From the NCBI RefSeq assembly GCF_900601905.1, contig NZ_UWFA01000380.1, positions 1 through 64,000 of the forward strand: a stretch of DNA of 64,000 nt. The letters run 5' to 3'. The DNA is from Pseudomonas viridiflava. GTDB lineage: Bacteria; Pseudomonadota; Gammaproteobacteria; Pseudomonadales; Pseudomonadaceae. The position numbers and the translations under genes are program-made. This document shows, piece after piece, positions 36,667-46,432 of this stretch (position 1 is its first letter; each line of letters starts with the position of its first letter). The notes beneath the pieces were generated by a model that saw only the letters and a list, made by a program, of their open reading frames with translations, was not told the DNA's origin and did no database searches.

Positions 36667-37560
36667 ATGAACCTGAACCGGCCTGTAGAGATAGCAACAC
36701 GACCGCAAGTGGCGCTGCAGTCCTATCTGGATGCGCTGCTTCAGGATGCTACTGAAGATCTGCCAGAAGTAGTGCCCACGATACTGGCGCCTGAGCCGGA
36801 GCCTATGGTTCTGGATGATTTCCAGGCAGCAGTGCTTGAAGAACAGGCCCACGATGCACGGCTGCTGGCAGCGGCGACGCCGATTGCCGTGGCGGTAGCC
36901 GCGCCAGCGCCCGTTGCGGTCCCGGTTGCCGTTGCCGCGCCTGTGATTGCGCCACCGGTGGTGGCGCGAGTTGAAGTCGAGGTGGTACCCGAGGTTTCGG
37001 TGCCGGTGGTGGATTTGGTCGAGCCGGTTGCAGACATTCATCTGCAGACCGCGCAGCGCAACCCGACACCGCCGCCGACCACTGATGGTCGCCCGGCCTG
37101 GGCAGAAGAGCCGTTCGAGTGCCTGTTGTTTGATGTGGCCGGCCTGACGCTGGCGGTACCGCTGGTGTGTCTGGGTTCGATCTACCCGCTGGCAGGCCAT
37201 GATCTGACACCTTTGTTCGGTCAGCCGGACTGGTTTCTCGGGATTCTGCCGAGCCAGAGCGGCAACCTGAAAGTGCTGGATACCGCGCGCTGGATCATGC
37301 CGGATCGCTATCGCGATGATTTTCGTCAGGGATTGCAATACGTGATTTCGGTTCAAGGCTACGAGTGGGGGCTGGCGGTGCATCAGGTCAGCCGTTCACT
37401 GCGTCTTGACCCCAATGAGATCAAATGGCGGACCCAGCGGGGTCAACGCCCCTGGTTGGCGGGCACGGTGATTGAACACATGTGCGCGTTGCTGGACGTT
37501 TCAGAGTTGGCCGAGCTGATTGCCAGTGGCGCGGTCAAGCAAATGCAGAAAACCAAATAA
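36667..37560 (+). CDS. parP: ParP, CheW-like array adaptor
   Basis: CheW-like protein that links ParC to the array by binding CheA and receptors. 297 aa. The N-terminal third includes a Val/Ala/Pro-rich flexible linker (about 70-120). The C-terminal CheW-like (AIF) domain spans about 150-290, starting around PFECLLFDVAGLTLAVPL. ATG 36667 is taken; TTG 36652 is in frame but lacks a ribosome site. Homologue of PA1463 by position. Confidence 0.87.
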   Translation: MNLNRPVEIATRPQVALQSYLDALLQDATEDLPEVVPTILAPEPEPMVLDDFQAAVLEEQAHDARLLAAATPIAVAVAAPAPVAVPVAVAAPVIAPPVVARVEVEVVPEVSVPVVDLVEPVADIHLQTAQRNPTPPPTTDGRPAWAEEPFECLLFDVAGLTLAVPLVCLGSIYPLAGHDLTPLFGQPDWFLGILPSQSGNLKVLDTARWIMPDRYRDDFRQGLQYVISVQGYEWGLAVHQVSRSLRLDPNEIKWRTQRGQRPWLAGTVIEHMCALLDVSELAELIASGAVKQMQKTK

Positions 37561-37617
37561 TCATGAGGGGACGTAGAAAACGTTCCCTGCACAGCACACA
37601 CGCGAGGGGTTGGGGTT

Positions 37618-38097
37618 ATGAAGAAGTCGTCCGCACAAGGTTCCGAAGATCCTATTCTGCAGTGGGTTACTTTCCGCCTGGATAACGAGTCCTACGGCAT
37701 CAACGTGATGCAGGTTCAGGAAGTGCTGCGCTACACGGAAATCGCCCCGGTACCAGGCGCGCCAAGCTATGTGTTGGGGATCATCAACCTGCGCGGCAAC
37801 GTCGTGACCGTGATCGATACTCGTCAGCGCTTCGGCCTGGACCCGGTGGAAGTCAGCGATAACACCCGTATCGTCATCATCGAAGCCGACAAGCAAGTGG
37901 TCGGGATTCTGGTCGACAGCGTGGCCGAAGTGGTTTACCTGCGCCAATCGGAAGTGGAGACGGCGCCTAACGTCGGTAACGACGAGTCCGCCAAGTTCAT
38001 CCAGGGCGTATGCAACAAGAACGGCGAACTGTTGATCCTCGTCGAGCTGGACAAAATGATGTCCGAAGAAGAGTGGTCGGAACTGGAGAGCATCTGA
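37618..38097 (+). CDS. cheW: Chemotaxis coupling protein CheW
   Basis: Links receptors to CheA in the array. 159 aa, one CheW domain (about 15-150) with WVTFRLDNESYGINVMQVQEV (split), GIINLRGNVVTVIDTR and EVVYLRQSE. GAGG at 37604-37607 precedes ATG 37618. Follows parP after 57 bases and touches the DUF2802 gene. Confidence 0.96.
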   Translation: MKKSSAQGSEDPILQWVTFRLDNESYGINVMQVQEVLRYTEIAPVPGAPSYVLGIINLRGNVVTVIDTRQRFGLDPVEVSDNTRIVIIEADKQVVGILVDSVAEVVYLRQSEVETAPNVGNDESAKFIQGVCNKNGELLILVELDKMMSEEEWSELESI

Positions 38098-38499
38098 TTG
38101 ATTCTTGAGGTAGCGGTCGCCTTCCTGGGGGTTGCCTGGGTGGTGACCCTTGCACTGTTCCTGGCGCACACCAGGCGCCAGCGTCAGTTGGAGCTGGAGC
38201 GTGAGGAAACCGATGCCAAGCGTGATCAGCGGATTCGCGAGCTGATCAAGCGCGTGGATAACTTTCAGAACGGCACCGTCAAGATGGGCGAGGCGCTGCA
38301 TGAGTTGCGGGCGATTGTTGCTCCGCTGCCTGACAAGCTCACTGCGCTTGAGCAGCGAGACCCGGCCAGCCTGTCCTTCGCCCAGGCGGCTCGCTTGGTG
38401 GGAATGGGCGCCAGCGTTGATGAGCTTACCCAGGCGTGTGGTTTGACTCAGGCAGAGGCTCAGTTGATGAGCAAGTTGCATAGTCATAATCAGGGGTGA
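38098..38499 (+). CDS. DUF2802 domain protein
   Basis: 133 aa: one N-terminal transmembrane helix (about 3-22), a charged coiled-coil segment (about 25-75), and a C-terminal helical region with AARLVGMGASVDELTQACGLTQAEAQL, which resembles a DNA- or protein-binding helix-turn-helix but is unproven. It starts at TTG directly after the cheW stop. It is the standard last gene of this operon in Pseudomonas (PA1465 position). Function unknown; probably membrane-attached and connected with the array or motor. Confidence 0.85.
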   Translation: MILEVAVAFLGVAWVVTLALFLAHTRRQRQLELEREETDAKRDQRIRELIKRVDNFQNGTVKMGEALHELRAIVAPLPDKLTALEQRDPASLSFAQAARLVGMGASVDELTQACGLTQAEAQLMSKLHSHNQG

Positions 38500-38534
38500 G
38501 AGGAGGGTTTGTTTACCTCGCCGCCGGTTGTTTG

Positions 38535-39444
38535 GAGTACATATCCATTGCTGCGGTATCGGCCACCTATGGCTCCGCTTTTACAGCGGGTCACTTTTTA
38601 CAAACGCCTAAGAAGTAACCAAAAACACTCGCTCCTTTGTCCGGGTCTTCGCTGAGCTCAGACTTCCCTCACTCCGGCATTGCTCCGTGGGGACGCCGCA
38701 ATGGGCCATCCATGGCCCGGTGCGGCTAGCCAGGCATCCATGCCGGGCTCCCCACTACGCAATACCTGCGTTCGGCCTCCCACAAGTCGCAACTGAGGTG
38801 TCTGGACTATCGCGTTCATTCTCGCGTCCGAGATTTTTGATGTGGCAGCGGATTTTTCGTCGCTCTTATCGTCCTCTCCGGCACACCGCCTCACCAATAT
38901 GTGTCTCCCACAGGTCGCCGCATGGCATTGGTTCACACGACCCCTGTAGGAGCGCACGAGCACCGCGAGGCCGCGATGGCGGTGTGTCAGACAGACCGCT
39001 ATCGCTGCCTCGCTTTGCTCGTGAGCTCAGATTGCCGCATACCCACGGCTGATGCGGTCCCTGAGGCGCGAACTCGTTCGCGAGGTGATATGCCCGGTAA
39101 CGCAGGTCCAAGGTCTCGCGAGCAAGCTCGCTCCTACAGGGTCACCGCGCCTGCTTTTGATCTGGCTTTTGATCTTAGGCGCCCCGTAAAACCACGCTGG
39201 CCGGAATTCGATATTGATTCGGCGGGCAAACCGGCAAGGATGCCGGTTTAGCCGCGCTGGGTCATGGATGGCCCTTCGCGGCGGCCCGCCGAATAAATGT
39301 CGGATTACGGATATGCCGAGCACCAGCGAGGGACCGAGTGGTGGGGCAAGGAGTTTTTGGTTACTTTTGGGGCTGTTTGCCAAAAGTGACCCGCCGTAAG
39401 GGCGGAACCATAGTTTCAAACACATAAATAATGGATATGTACTC
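38535..39444. repeat. 0.9-kb noncoding element with perfect terminal inverted repeats
   Basis: Ends are GAGTACATATCCATT (38535-38549) and its exact reverse complement (39430-39444). Homology continues inward: 38571-38630 and the reverse of 39350-39410 share GCGGGTCACTTTT and AAGTAACCAAAAA. The interior has GGGCCATCCATGGCCC and other palindromic stretches, plus REP-like units at about 38943-38990 and 39115-39142. Short ORFs in it have no family features. It fills the gap between the che operon and the fliK-like gene. Confidence 0.75.
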
Positions 39445-39477
39445 TGAGCCGAGCCTCCCAAGTACCGGCCTAAACAA

Positions 39478-39801
39478 TCACCACTTCGGCGTAATATCCC
39501 GCTCCACCGGCGGCGCATCCGGGTCCTGGCCCACCGGAAACTTGCCCTTCAAATGCCAGGCAAACGCAATGATCTCCGCAATCGTGCGATACAGCGGCTC
39601 AGGAATGCTGTCGCCCAGTTCCATGCGCGCCAACAGCTTCACCAGCTCGGCGTTTTCATAGATGGGCACTTCATACTCGCGGGCAATCGCCAGGATCGCC
39701 TCGGCCAGTTGATCGTCACCCTTGGCGCTCAGCGTCGGGGTGTGCTGGCCGTCGTAAGTCAGGGCAATCGCCTGGCGCGGGGGTTGCTCGGCTTTGCTCA
39801 T
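39478..39801 (-). CDS. FlhB C-terminal-like export switch protein (FlhX type)
   Basis: 107 aa, matching only the cytoplasmic C-terminal domain of FlhB: AIALTYD and LSAKGDDQLAEAILAIA align with AVALKYD and LVAKGVDFIALKIREIG of FlhB at 22402. The autocleavage motif NPTH and all membrane helices are absent; the protein begins just before the post-cleavage part. The start ATG overlaps the fliK-like stop (ATGA). Comparable free-standing domains (FlhX/YlqH) occur beside fliK-like genes in Bacillus. May interact with a FliK-type ruler or compete with FlhB (inference). Confidence 0.85.
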   Translation of the reverse strand: MSKAEQPPRQAIALTYDGQHTPTLSAKGDDQLAEAILAIAREYEVPIYENAELVKLLARMELGDSIPEPLYRTIAEIIAFAWHLKGKFPVGQDPDAPPVERDITPKW

Positions 39802-41456
39802 CAGGCGTTCTCGTCTATCCAGCGTTGTTCAAGGGTCGTGCGCGGACCTTGCGGGGGCGCGCCGTGGTTGCAGGCCAACTCGCCGACTTCCAGGCCCGAC
39901 GCGATCAGCCGCTCGCGCAGGTAACCGAGTTCCTGATTGATCAACTCGGCACTGTCCGGTCGTTCGGCCCAGAGCTGGCTCGACAGACTGCCGCGTAGCA
40001 GTTGCGCCTGAACCTGCAGTGCACCCAGTGGCTCCAGGTCGAACGCCAACTCGATCTTCCAGAGTTTCTCGCGACTTTCTTTGACCTCGTTGCCGTTCTT
40101 TTCTTCAGACTTACCCTCTTCAGGCGTGTCCTCGCGCTGCACCTTGACCTGCAAAGGCATGATGTCCTGGCCGTTGCGCACCGGGATTTCCAGCTGCCAG
40201 GTGGTCAGTTGGTTGCCTTCAGCCGTGGTGCGCGTCTGCTCCAGGCTGCCCAGCTGATGGCTTTGCAGACGGGATATCGCACCCGCTGCCAGTTTGAGCA
40301 AGGTTTCCAGGTCGTCATCCTTGCCGCCGCCTTTCACCGAGCGCGAGGGCAGCGGAAAGTGGATGGGCAGGGCAGGTGGCGCGACCAAACCCATAGTGCC
40401 CAGCGCGCTGCGCAGCACGCCCGGCATGGTCCGGGTCAGCATGTTGGAAGCTGCGGCCGCGCCGTAGTTGGCGCTGTCCGGCAACCCCGGCAGTAGTTGC
40501 GCCACCACCTGCAGCAGGTTGGCTTTGAGGTCAGGCATGGTGGCCGGGTTGAAACCGGTCAACAGCCTGGTTTCAAGAAACAGACCGCTGCTGTTCATCG
40601 CCTGAGCGACGCCGCGAGGCGTGGCCATTTGCTCCAGGTCGGGCAGCTCGGCGAGCAACTGATTGATACTGGCCTGCAACGGCGCGGAAATGGTCGGGCT
40701 GTTCTGCGGCAGGTTGCGCAGGGCATTGATCAGTACATCCATCGAGCCTTGACGGTTTTGTTGGGTGGTCAGTTGCTGGGTTACCGCCAACTGATCGAGG
40801 TTGCTTGGCAGTGGCACGAAATTGACAGCCTGCCTGCCTTGCACCTGGGCGCTGAGCAGTGCGCCAGGGCTCAGCGGCTGGGGGCTTTCGATGGTCAGGC
40901 TGGTGCCGACCAGAGCGGTATTGAGCAGGATCACAATCGAGCGATACGTCGCCGGTTGTGCCGCAGGCGCTGCTGTCGTGCCCGCCGCGGCGGCGGGTTG
41001 CGCTACAGGCTGCGCGGCTTTAGTCAGTTGCCCGAGCGCATCGGCCACCACCTGAGACGTCAGCACCCGCGCCTGCAGCAGTGTGCCCACCGGTAATTGT
41101 TCAGTATCGATGCTGGTCTGCACGTTATTGAGCGCAGCATTGATCTGCTGCAGGCTCATGGTCAGCGTGTTGGGTGATGCCTGTGATACCTGAACCGTGG
41201 TGCCCGGTGTGAGGGGCAGGGGGCTGGTCACGTTGATACTGGTCTGGCCGCCATTGCTCAGGGCAAGTTTGACCAGTAACTGAAAATTCTGCTGCAGCTG
41301 TTTCAGACTGACGACTTCGGCTTCGACGGTTTCACCGGGCGGCACGAGGTTGTCCACCGCTTGCAGCATTTTGAGCACCTGCGCCGGGGAAACCCCGACT
41401 CGCGCCAGCGCTGCGGAATTGGCCACCGGTTGAAGGCTGGTGATGTCACCTGTCAT
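39801..41456 (-). CDS. FliK-like hook-length control domain protein
   Basis: 551 aa. The long N-terminal part is rich in Gln, Thr, Ser and Leu and contains repeated beta-like segments (around VKLALSNGGQTSINVTSPLPL and LNTALVGTSLTIESPQPLSPG). The C-terminal Flg_hook domain (about 420-515) has FDLEPLGALQVQAQL. The frame opens at 41498 but ATG 41456 gives MTGDITSLQPVANS, a more likely start. It is a second FliK-type protein besides that at 16443, co-transcribed with an FlhB-C-like protein. Its role is not established. Confidence 0.8.
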   Translation of the reverse strand: MTGDITSLQPVANSAALARVGVSPAQVLKMLQAVDNLVPPGETVEAEVVSLKQLQQNFQLLVKLALSNGGQTSINVTSPLPLTPGTTVQVSQASPNTLTMSLQQINAALNNVQTSIDTEQLPVGTLLQARVLTSQVVADALGQLTKAAQPVAQPAAAAGTTAAPAAQPATYRSIVILLNTALVGTSLTIESPQPLSPGALLSAQVQGRQAVNFVPLPSNLDQLAVTQQLTTQQNRQGSMDVLINALRNLPQNSPTISAPLQASINQLLAELPDLEQMATPRGVAQAMNSSGLFLETRLLTGFNPATMPDLKANLLQVVAQLLPGLPDSANYGAAAASNMLTRTMPGVLRSALGTMGLVAPPALPIHFPLPSRSVKGGGKDDDLETLLKLAAGAISRLQSHQLGSLEQTRTTAEGNQLTTWQLEIPVRNGQDIMPLQVKVQREDTPEEGKSEEKNGNEVKESREKLWKIELAFDLEPLGALQVQAQLLRGSLSSQLWAERPDSAELINQELGYLRERLIASGLEVGELACNHGAPPQGPRTTLEQRWIDENA

Positions 41457-41641
41457 GGAATCGCGACCTGTTGAAAATGCCCTCTTGCAGCGGGACATGC
41501 CATGTATAATGCCGCCCCGTCATAGGGGCATAGATGCACTGCAGTTGCACCCATATAACGGCCGTTTTCAAGCTGACTTGAACAGCCATTTCTTCAGACC
41601 ACGCCCCGCAGGCGCTGTTCTGATGCGACTGGGAACCCTGA

Positions 41642-42283
41642 ATGACTCGTTCCATACCTCTTCTGCAAGCCAGCGACCTGGCGTGTGAGCGCGACTGGCG
41701 GATGCTCTTCGAACATCTCGATCTGCAACTGCACGCCGGTGACATGCTACAGATCAGCGGGCCCAATGGCAGCGGTAAAACCAGCCTGTTGCGCCTGCTG
41801 TCGGGGCTGATGCAGCCCACGGCGGGCCAGGTGCTGATCAATGGCCAGCCATTGAGTGAACAGCGTGTTGAGCTGGCGCGCAACCTGCTGTGGATCGGTC
41901 ATGCCGCTGGCATCAAGGATTTACTGACGCCGGTGGAAAACCTGTCCTGGCTGTGTGCGCTGCATCGTCCGGCTGAATCCGCCGCCCTCTGGCAGGCCCT
42001 GCAAGCTGTCGGCCTGCGCGGCTTCGAAGACGTGCCATGCCATACCCTGTCTGCAGGGCAGCAACGACGGGTAGCGCTGGCGCGGCTGTATCTGGACAGC
42101 CCGCCGATCTGGATTCTCGATGAACCCTTCACCGCGCTGGACAAACAAGGTGTCGCGCAGTTGGAGGCCCATCTGGCCGAGCATTGTCAGAAGGGCGGCA
42201 TGATCGTCCTGACCACCCACCACACGCTCAGCCGTACACCGGCCGGTTATCGCGACATTGATCTGGGGCAATGGGCCGTATGA
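41642..42283 (+). CDS. ccmA: Cytochrome c maturation ATPase CcmA
   Basis: ABC ATPase of the CcmABCD complex, which releases heme-loaded CcmE. 213 aa. Walker [10 protein letters not shown] (40-48), signature [14 protein letters not shown], Walker [11 protein letters not shown]. First gene of the nine-gene ccm operon, divergent from the fliK-like gene. Its last bases overlap ccmB (ATGA). Confidence 0.96.
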   Translation: MTRSIPLLQASDLACERDWRMLFEHLDLQLHAGDMLQISGPNGSGKTSLLRLLSGLMQPTAGQVLINGQPLSEQRVELARNLLWIGHAAGIKDLLTPVENLSWLCALHRPAESAALWQALQAVGLRGFEDVPCHTLSAGQQRRVALARLYLDSPPIWILDEPFTALDKQGVAQLEAHLAEHCQKGGMIVLTTHHTLSRTPAGYRDIDLGQWAV

Positions 42284-42951
42284 GTCATGTGTTTACCCTG
42301 CTGGTGGCCCGCGAGGCGCGTCTGTTGTTCCGGCGTCCGGCGGAGCTGGCCAACCCCCTGGTGTTCTTCGCGATCGTGATCGCCTTGTTCCCGCTCGCGG
42401 TCGGCCCCGAGACGCAATTATTGCAAACCTTGTCGCCGGGGTTAGTCTGGGTCGCCGCCCTGTTGTCGGTGTTATTGTCCCTGGACGGCCTGTTTCGCAG
42501 TGATTTCGAGGACGGCTCCCTGGAACAATGGGTGCTGTCGGCGCATCCGCTGTCGCTGCTGGTGTTGGCCAAAGTACTGGCGCACTGGGCCTTTTCCGGG
42601 CTGGCACTGGTATTGTTGGCGCCGCTGCTGGCCCTGATGCTCGGTTTGCCGGGCCAATGCCTGCCGGTGCTGTTGCTGTCATTGCTGCTGGGCACGCCGA
42701 TTTTAAGCCTGCTGGGCGCAGTCGGTGCGGCATTGACCGTCGGCTTGAAGCGCGGTGGTCTGCTGCTGGCCTTGTTGATCCTGCCGCTGTACATCCCGGT
42801 CCTGATCCTCGGCAGCGGCGCGTTGCAGGCAGCGCTGCAAGGCATGCCCGCCACCGGCTACCTGCTCTGGCTCGGTAGCCTGACCGCGCTGGCGGTCACC
42901 CTGACACCCTTTGCCATAGCGGCTGGCTTGAAGATCAGCGTCGGCGAATAA
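42280..42951 (+). CDS. ccmB: Cytochrome c maturation permease CcmB
   Basis: Membrane permease partner of CcmA. 223 aa with six predicted transmembrane helices and almost no soluble parts. An in-frame ATG at 42271 exists, but 42280 gives [20 protein letters not shown], the usual CcmB start with ATGA overlap to ccmA. ccmC follows after a 69-base gap. Confidence 0.95.
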   Translation: MSHVFTLLVAREARLLFRRPAELANPLVFFAIVIALFPLAVGPETQLLQTLSPGLVWVAALLSVLLSLDGLFRSDFEDGSLEQWVLSAHPLSLLVLAKVLAHWAFSGLALVLLAPLLALMLGLPGQCLPVLLLSLLLGTPILSLLGAVGAALTVGLKRGGLLLALLILPLYIPVLILGSGALQAALQGMPATGYLLWLGSLTALAVTLTPFAIAAGLKISVGE

Positions 42952-43020
42952 TTGAGGTTGTGCCTGACTGGCGGTTGCAGTCAGCAGCAGACCCGAGCAA
43001 CACCGTGAGAAGGCAGCTAG

Positions 43021-43818
43021 ATGAAAGACAACGCTAAACCCGGGGTGAGTTGGGCCTGGTTCCACAAACTCGGCTCACCCAAATGGTTCTACGCTATCAG
43101 TGGGCGCTTGCTGCCCTGGCTGAGTATCGCGGCTGTGCTGCTGATCGGTATCGGAGTGGTCTGGGGCCTGGCTTTCGCGCCGCCGGACTATCAGCAGGGC
43201 AATAGCTTTCGGATCATTTATATCCATGTGCCTGCGGCCATGCTCGCCCAGTCCTGCTATGTCATGTTGGCGGTCTGCGGCGTGGTGGGGCTGGTCTGGA
43301 AAATGAAGCTGGCCGACGTCGCCCTGCAAAGCGCCGCGCCCATCGGTGCCTGGATGACCGCGATTGCACTGGCTACGGGTGCTATCTGGGGCAAACCGAC
43401 CTGGGGTTCGTGGTGGGTCTGGGACGCCCGGCTGACCTCGATGCTGATCCTGTTGTTTCTGTATTTCGGCCTGATTGCCCTGGGCAACGCGATCAGCAAT
43501 CGCGACAGCGCCGCCAAGGCTTGCGCGGTGCTGGCCATCGTCGGCGTGATCAATATCCCGATCATCAAATATTCCGTGGAGTGGTGGAACACCCTGCACC
43601 AGGGGGCGACGTTCAGCCTGACTGAAAAACCGGCGATGCCCGCTGAAATGTGGCTGCCGTTGCTGTTCACGGTGTTGGGTTTCTACTGCTTCTTTGGCGC
43701 GGTGTTGCTGCTGCGCATGCGTCTGGAAGTGCTCAAGCGTGAGTCGCGGGCCAGTTGGGTCAAGGCCCAAGTGCTGAAAAGCCTGGGTCAGGCGCCGGCG
43801 AAGGAGAGCGCACCATGA
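43021..43818 (+). CDS. ccmC: Heme-handling protein CcmC
   Basis: Membrane protein that presents heme to CcmE. 265 aa, six transmembrane helices. The tryptophan-rich heme-binding motif [13 protein letters not shown] is at about 130-142 and conserved histidines flank it. GAGAAGG at 43007-43013 supports the start. Overlaps ccmD by four bases. Confidence 0.96.
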   Translation: MKDNAKPGVSWAWFHKLGSPKWFYAISGRLLPWLSIAAVLLIGIGVVWGLAFAPPDYQQGNSFRIIYIHVPAAMLAQSCYVMLAVCGVVGLVWKMKLADVALQSAAPIGAWMTAIALATGAIWGKPTWGSWWVWDARLTSMLILLFLYFGLIALGNAISNRDSAAKACAVLAIVGVINIPIIKYSVEWWNTLHQGATFSLTEKPAMPAEMWLPLLFTVLGFYCFFGAVLLLRMRLEVLKRESRASWVKAQVLKSLGQAPAKESAP

Positions 43819-43991
43819 AATTTGCTTCATTCAGCGATTTCCTGGCCATGGGGCATCATGGCCTGTTCGTCTGGTCGGCCTATGGCATCTGCTTTCTGGG
43901 CCTGGCCATCAATGTGGCGTTGCCCTTGCTGGCGCGTCGGCGTTACCTGCAACAAGAGGCGCGACGCCTGCGCCGGGAGAACCCGAAGTGA
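43815..43991 (+). CDS. ccmD: Heme exporter small protein CcmD
   Basis: 58-aa single-pass membrane protein (hydrophobic segment about residues 17-38) with a basic tail ([17 protein letters not shown]). It stabilises the CcmABC complex and helps release holo-CcmE. The ATGA overlap with ccmC and GTGA overlap with ccmE show tight coupling. Confidence 0.93.
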   Translation: MKFASFSDFLAMGHHGLFVWSAYGICFLGLAINVALPLLARRRYLQQEARRLRRENPK

Positions 43992-44455
43992 ATCCGCTGC
44001 GTAAAAAGCGTCTGTTGATCATCGCGGCGATTCTCGCCGGTGTCAGCATCGCCGTGACTCTGGCCCTGAGCGCCTTGAAAGAGAACATCAATCTGTTTTA
44101 CACGCCGACCCAGATCGCCAGCGGCGAAGCGCCGCATGACACGCGCATTCGGGCCGGTGGCATGGTGGAGAAGGGTTCCTTGCAGCGTTCCGGGGACTCC
44201 CTCGATGTCACATTCATCGTCACCGATTTCAACAAGTCCGTGACCATTACCTATCGCGGCATCCTGCCGGACCTGTTCCGCGAAGGGCAGGGTATCGTCG
44301 CTCTGGGCAAGCTCAATGCCGATGGTGTGGTAGTTGCCGACGAGGTGCTGGCCAAACACGACGAGAAATACATGCCGCCTGAAGTCACCAAGGCACTCAA
44401 GGAAAGCGGTCAGGCCGCGCCTGCTGCCTCTTCAACGCCTCCCAGACAAGGTTGA
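43988..44455 (+). CDS. ccmE: Periplasmic heme chaperone CcmE
   Basis: Binds heme covalently and hands it to apocytochrome. 155 aa: N-terminal membrane anchor (about 9-28), OB-fold domain, and heme-binding H124 in [10 protein letters not shown], with Y128 as axial ligand, matching H130/Y134 of E. coli. Start is GTG 43988. Disordered Pro/Ala tail. Three bases to ccmF. Confidence 0.96.
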   Translation: MNPLRKKRLLIIAAILAGVSIAVTLALSALKENINLFYTPTQIASGEAPHDTRIRAGGMVEKGSLQRSGDSLDVTFIVTDFNKSVTITYRGILPDLFREGQGIVALGKLNADGVVVADEVLAKHDEKYMPPEVTKALKESGQAAPAASSTPPRQG

Positions 44456-44458
44456 ACC

Positions 44459-46432
44459 ATGATTCCTGAACTCGGCCACCTGGCCATGATTCTGGCCCTG
44501 TGCTTCGCCATCGTGCAGGCCTTCGTCCCGTTGGTGGGGGCCTGGCGTGGCGACCGGATGTGGATGGGCCTGGCGCAACCGGCAGCCTGGGGGCAGTTCA
44601 GTTTCCTGATCTTTGCGTTCGGTTGTCTGACTTACGCCTTCATGACCGACGACTTCTCCGTAGCATATGTCGCAGGCAACTCCAACAGCGCGCTGCCCTG
44701 GTACTACAAATTCAGCGCGGTCTGGGGTGCTCACGAAGGTTCGCTGCTGCTCTGGGCCCTGATCCTCGGCGCCTGGACGTTCGCCGTGTCGATTTTCTCC
44801 CGGCAGTTGCCGCAGGTGATGCTGGCTCGGGTGCTGGCGGTCATGGGCATGATCAGCGTCGGCTTCATGCTGTTCCTGATCCTCACCTCCAATCCGTTCT
44901 CGCGCATCCTGCCGCAAGTGCCCGCCAACGGCCGCGACCTCAACCCGCTGCTGCAGGACATCGGCCTGATCGTCCATCCGCCGATGCTGTACATGGGCTA
45001 CGTCGGCTTCTCGGTGGCCTTCGCCTTCGCCATCGCTGCCTTGCTTGGCGGACGTCTGGATGCCGCCTGGGCGCGCTGGTCGCGACCCTGGACCATCGCC
45101 GCCTGGGCCTTCCTCGGCGTTGGCATTACGCTGGGCTCGTGGTGGGCCTATTACGAACTTGGCTGGGGCGGCTGGTGGTTCTGGGACCCGGTGGAAAACG
45201 CCTCGTTCATGCCGTGGCTGGTGGGTACTGCGCTGATTCACTCGCTGGCTGTGACTGAAAAACGCGGCGTGTTCAAAAGCTGGACCGTGCTGCTGGCGAT
45301 CGCGGCGTTTTCCCTGAGCCTGCTGGGGACCTTCCTGGTGCGTTCCGGGGTGCTGACCTCGGTGCATGCGTTTGCGTCGGACCCGGAGCGCGGCGTCTTC
45401 ATCCTGATTTTCCTGCTGTTCATCGTTGGCGGCTCGCTGACCTTGTTCGCCTTCCGCGCGCCAGTGGTCAAAAGCCACGTCGGCTTTGGTTTGTGGTCCC
45501 GGGAAACCCTGCTGCTGGGTAACAACCTGGTGCTGGTGGTGGCGGCGTCGATGATCCTGCTGGGCACTTTGTATCCGCTGGTACTGGATGCCCTCAGCGG
45601 CGCCAAGATGTCGGTCGGCCCGCCTTATTTCAATGCGATGTTCGTGCCCTTGATGGGCCTGCTCATGGTGGTCATGGCCGTTGGCGTGCTGGTGCGCTGG
45701 AAAGACACCCCGGTCAAATGGCTGGCCGGCATGCTCGCGCCGGTGCTTATCGGCAGCGCAGTGCTGGCAGTGGTTGCCGGGCTGGCCATGGATGATTTCC
45801 ACTGGGCGGTCATGGCGACCTTCATGCTGGCAGCCTGGGTGTTGCTGGCCGGGGTTCGCGACCTGTTGGACAAGACGCGCCACAAAGGCCTGATCAAAGG
45901 TTCAAGAAGCATGACCCGCAGTTACTGGGGCATGCAGCTGGCGCACATCGGCATCGCGGTCTGCGCGCTGGGCGTGGTGCTGTCCAGCCAGAACAGCGCC
46001 GAGCGAGACCTGCGCCTGGCCCCCGGTGAATCCATGGAGCTGGGCGGATATCAGTTCGTGTTCGAAGGCGCTCAACATTATCAGGGGCCGAACTTCACCT
46101 CTGATCGCGGCACTGTTCGTGTCCTGGAGGACGGCAAGCAAGTGACCATTCTGCATCCGGAAAAACGCCTGTACACCGTGCAGCAATCAATGATGACCGA
46201 AGCGGGCATCGACGCCGGTTTCACCCGCGATCTTTACGTGGCGCTGGGCGAACCGCTGGGCAACGGTGCCTGGGCGGTGCGGGTTCACGTCAAGCCGTTC
46301 GTGCGCTGGATCTGGTTCGGTGGCTTGATCACCGCGTTGGGTGGCGTGCTGGCGGCGATGGACAAACGTTATCGGGTCAAAGTCAAAAGCAAGGTGCGTG
46401 ACGCCTTGGGCATGCCGGAGGCCGCACGATGA
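44459..46432 (+). CDS. ccmF: Cytochrome c heme lyase subunit CcmF
   Basis: Large membrane protein that, with CcmH and CcmI, attaches heme to the CxxCH of apocytochromes. 657 aa with about 15 transmembrane helices and the WWD motif WGGWWFWDPVENASFMPWL near residue 235-255. A periplasmic domain near the C-terminus (about 500-620) is present. Overlaps ccmG by four bases. Confidence 0.97.
   Translation: MIPELGHLAMILALCFAIVQAFVPLVGAWRGDRMWMGLAQPAAWGQFSFLIFAFGCLTYAFMTDDFSVAYVAGNSNSALPWYYKFSAVWGAHEGSLLLWALILGAWTFAVSIFSRQLPQVMLARVLAVMGMISVGFMLFLILTSNPFSRILPQVPANGRDLNPLLQDIGLIVHPPMLYMGYVGFSVAFAFAIAALLGGRLDAAWARWSRPWTIAAWAFLGVGITLGSWWAYYELGWGGWWFWDPVENASFMPWLVGTALIHSLAVTEKRGVFKSWTVLLAIAAFSLSLLGTFLVRSGVLTSVHAFASDPERGVFILIFLLFIVGGSLTLFAFRAPVVKSHVGFGLWSRETLLLGNNLVLVVAASMILLGTLYPLVLDALSGAKMSVGPPYFNAMFVPLMGLLMVVMAVGVLVRWKDTPVKWLAGMLAPVLIGSAVLAVVAGLAMDDFHWAVMATFMLAAWVLLAGVRDLLDKTRHKGLIKGSRSMTRSYWGMQLAHIGIAVCALGVVLSSQNSAERDLRLAPGESMELGGYQFVFEGAQHYQGPNFTSDRGTVRVLEDGKQVTILHPEKRLYTVQQSMMTEAGIDAGFTRDLYVALGEPLGNGAWAVRVHVKPFVRWIWFGGLITALGGVLAAMDKRYRVKVKSKVRDALGMPEAAR

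Noticed and set aside
38687..39251. Several ORFs of 60-120 codons in both strands between the che operon and the fliK-like gene
   Set aside because: They lie inside a noncoding inverted-repeat element, have no ribosome sites, Cys/Arg/His-biased composition and no recognisable domain.
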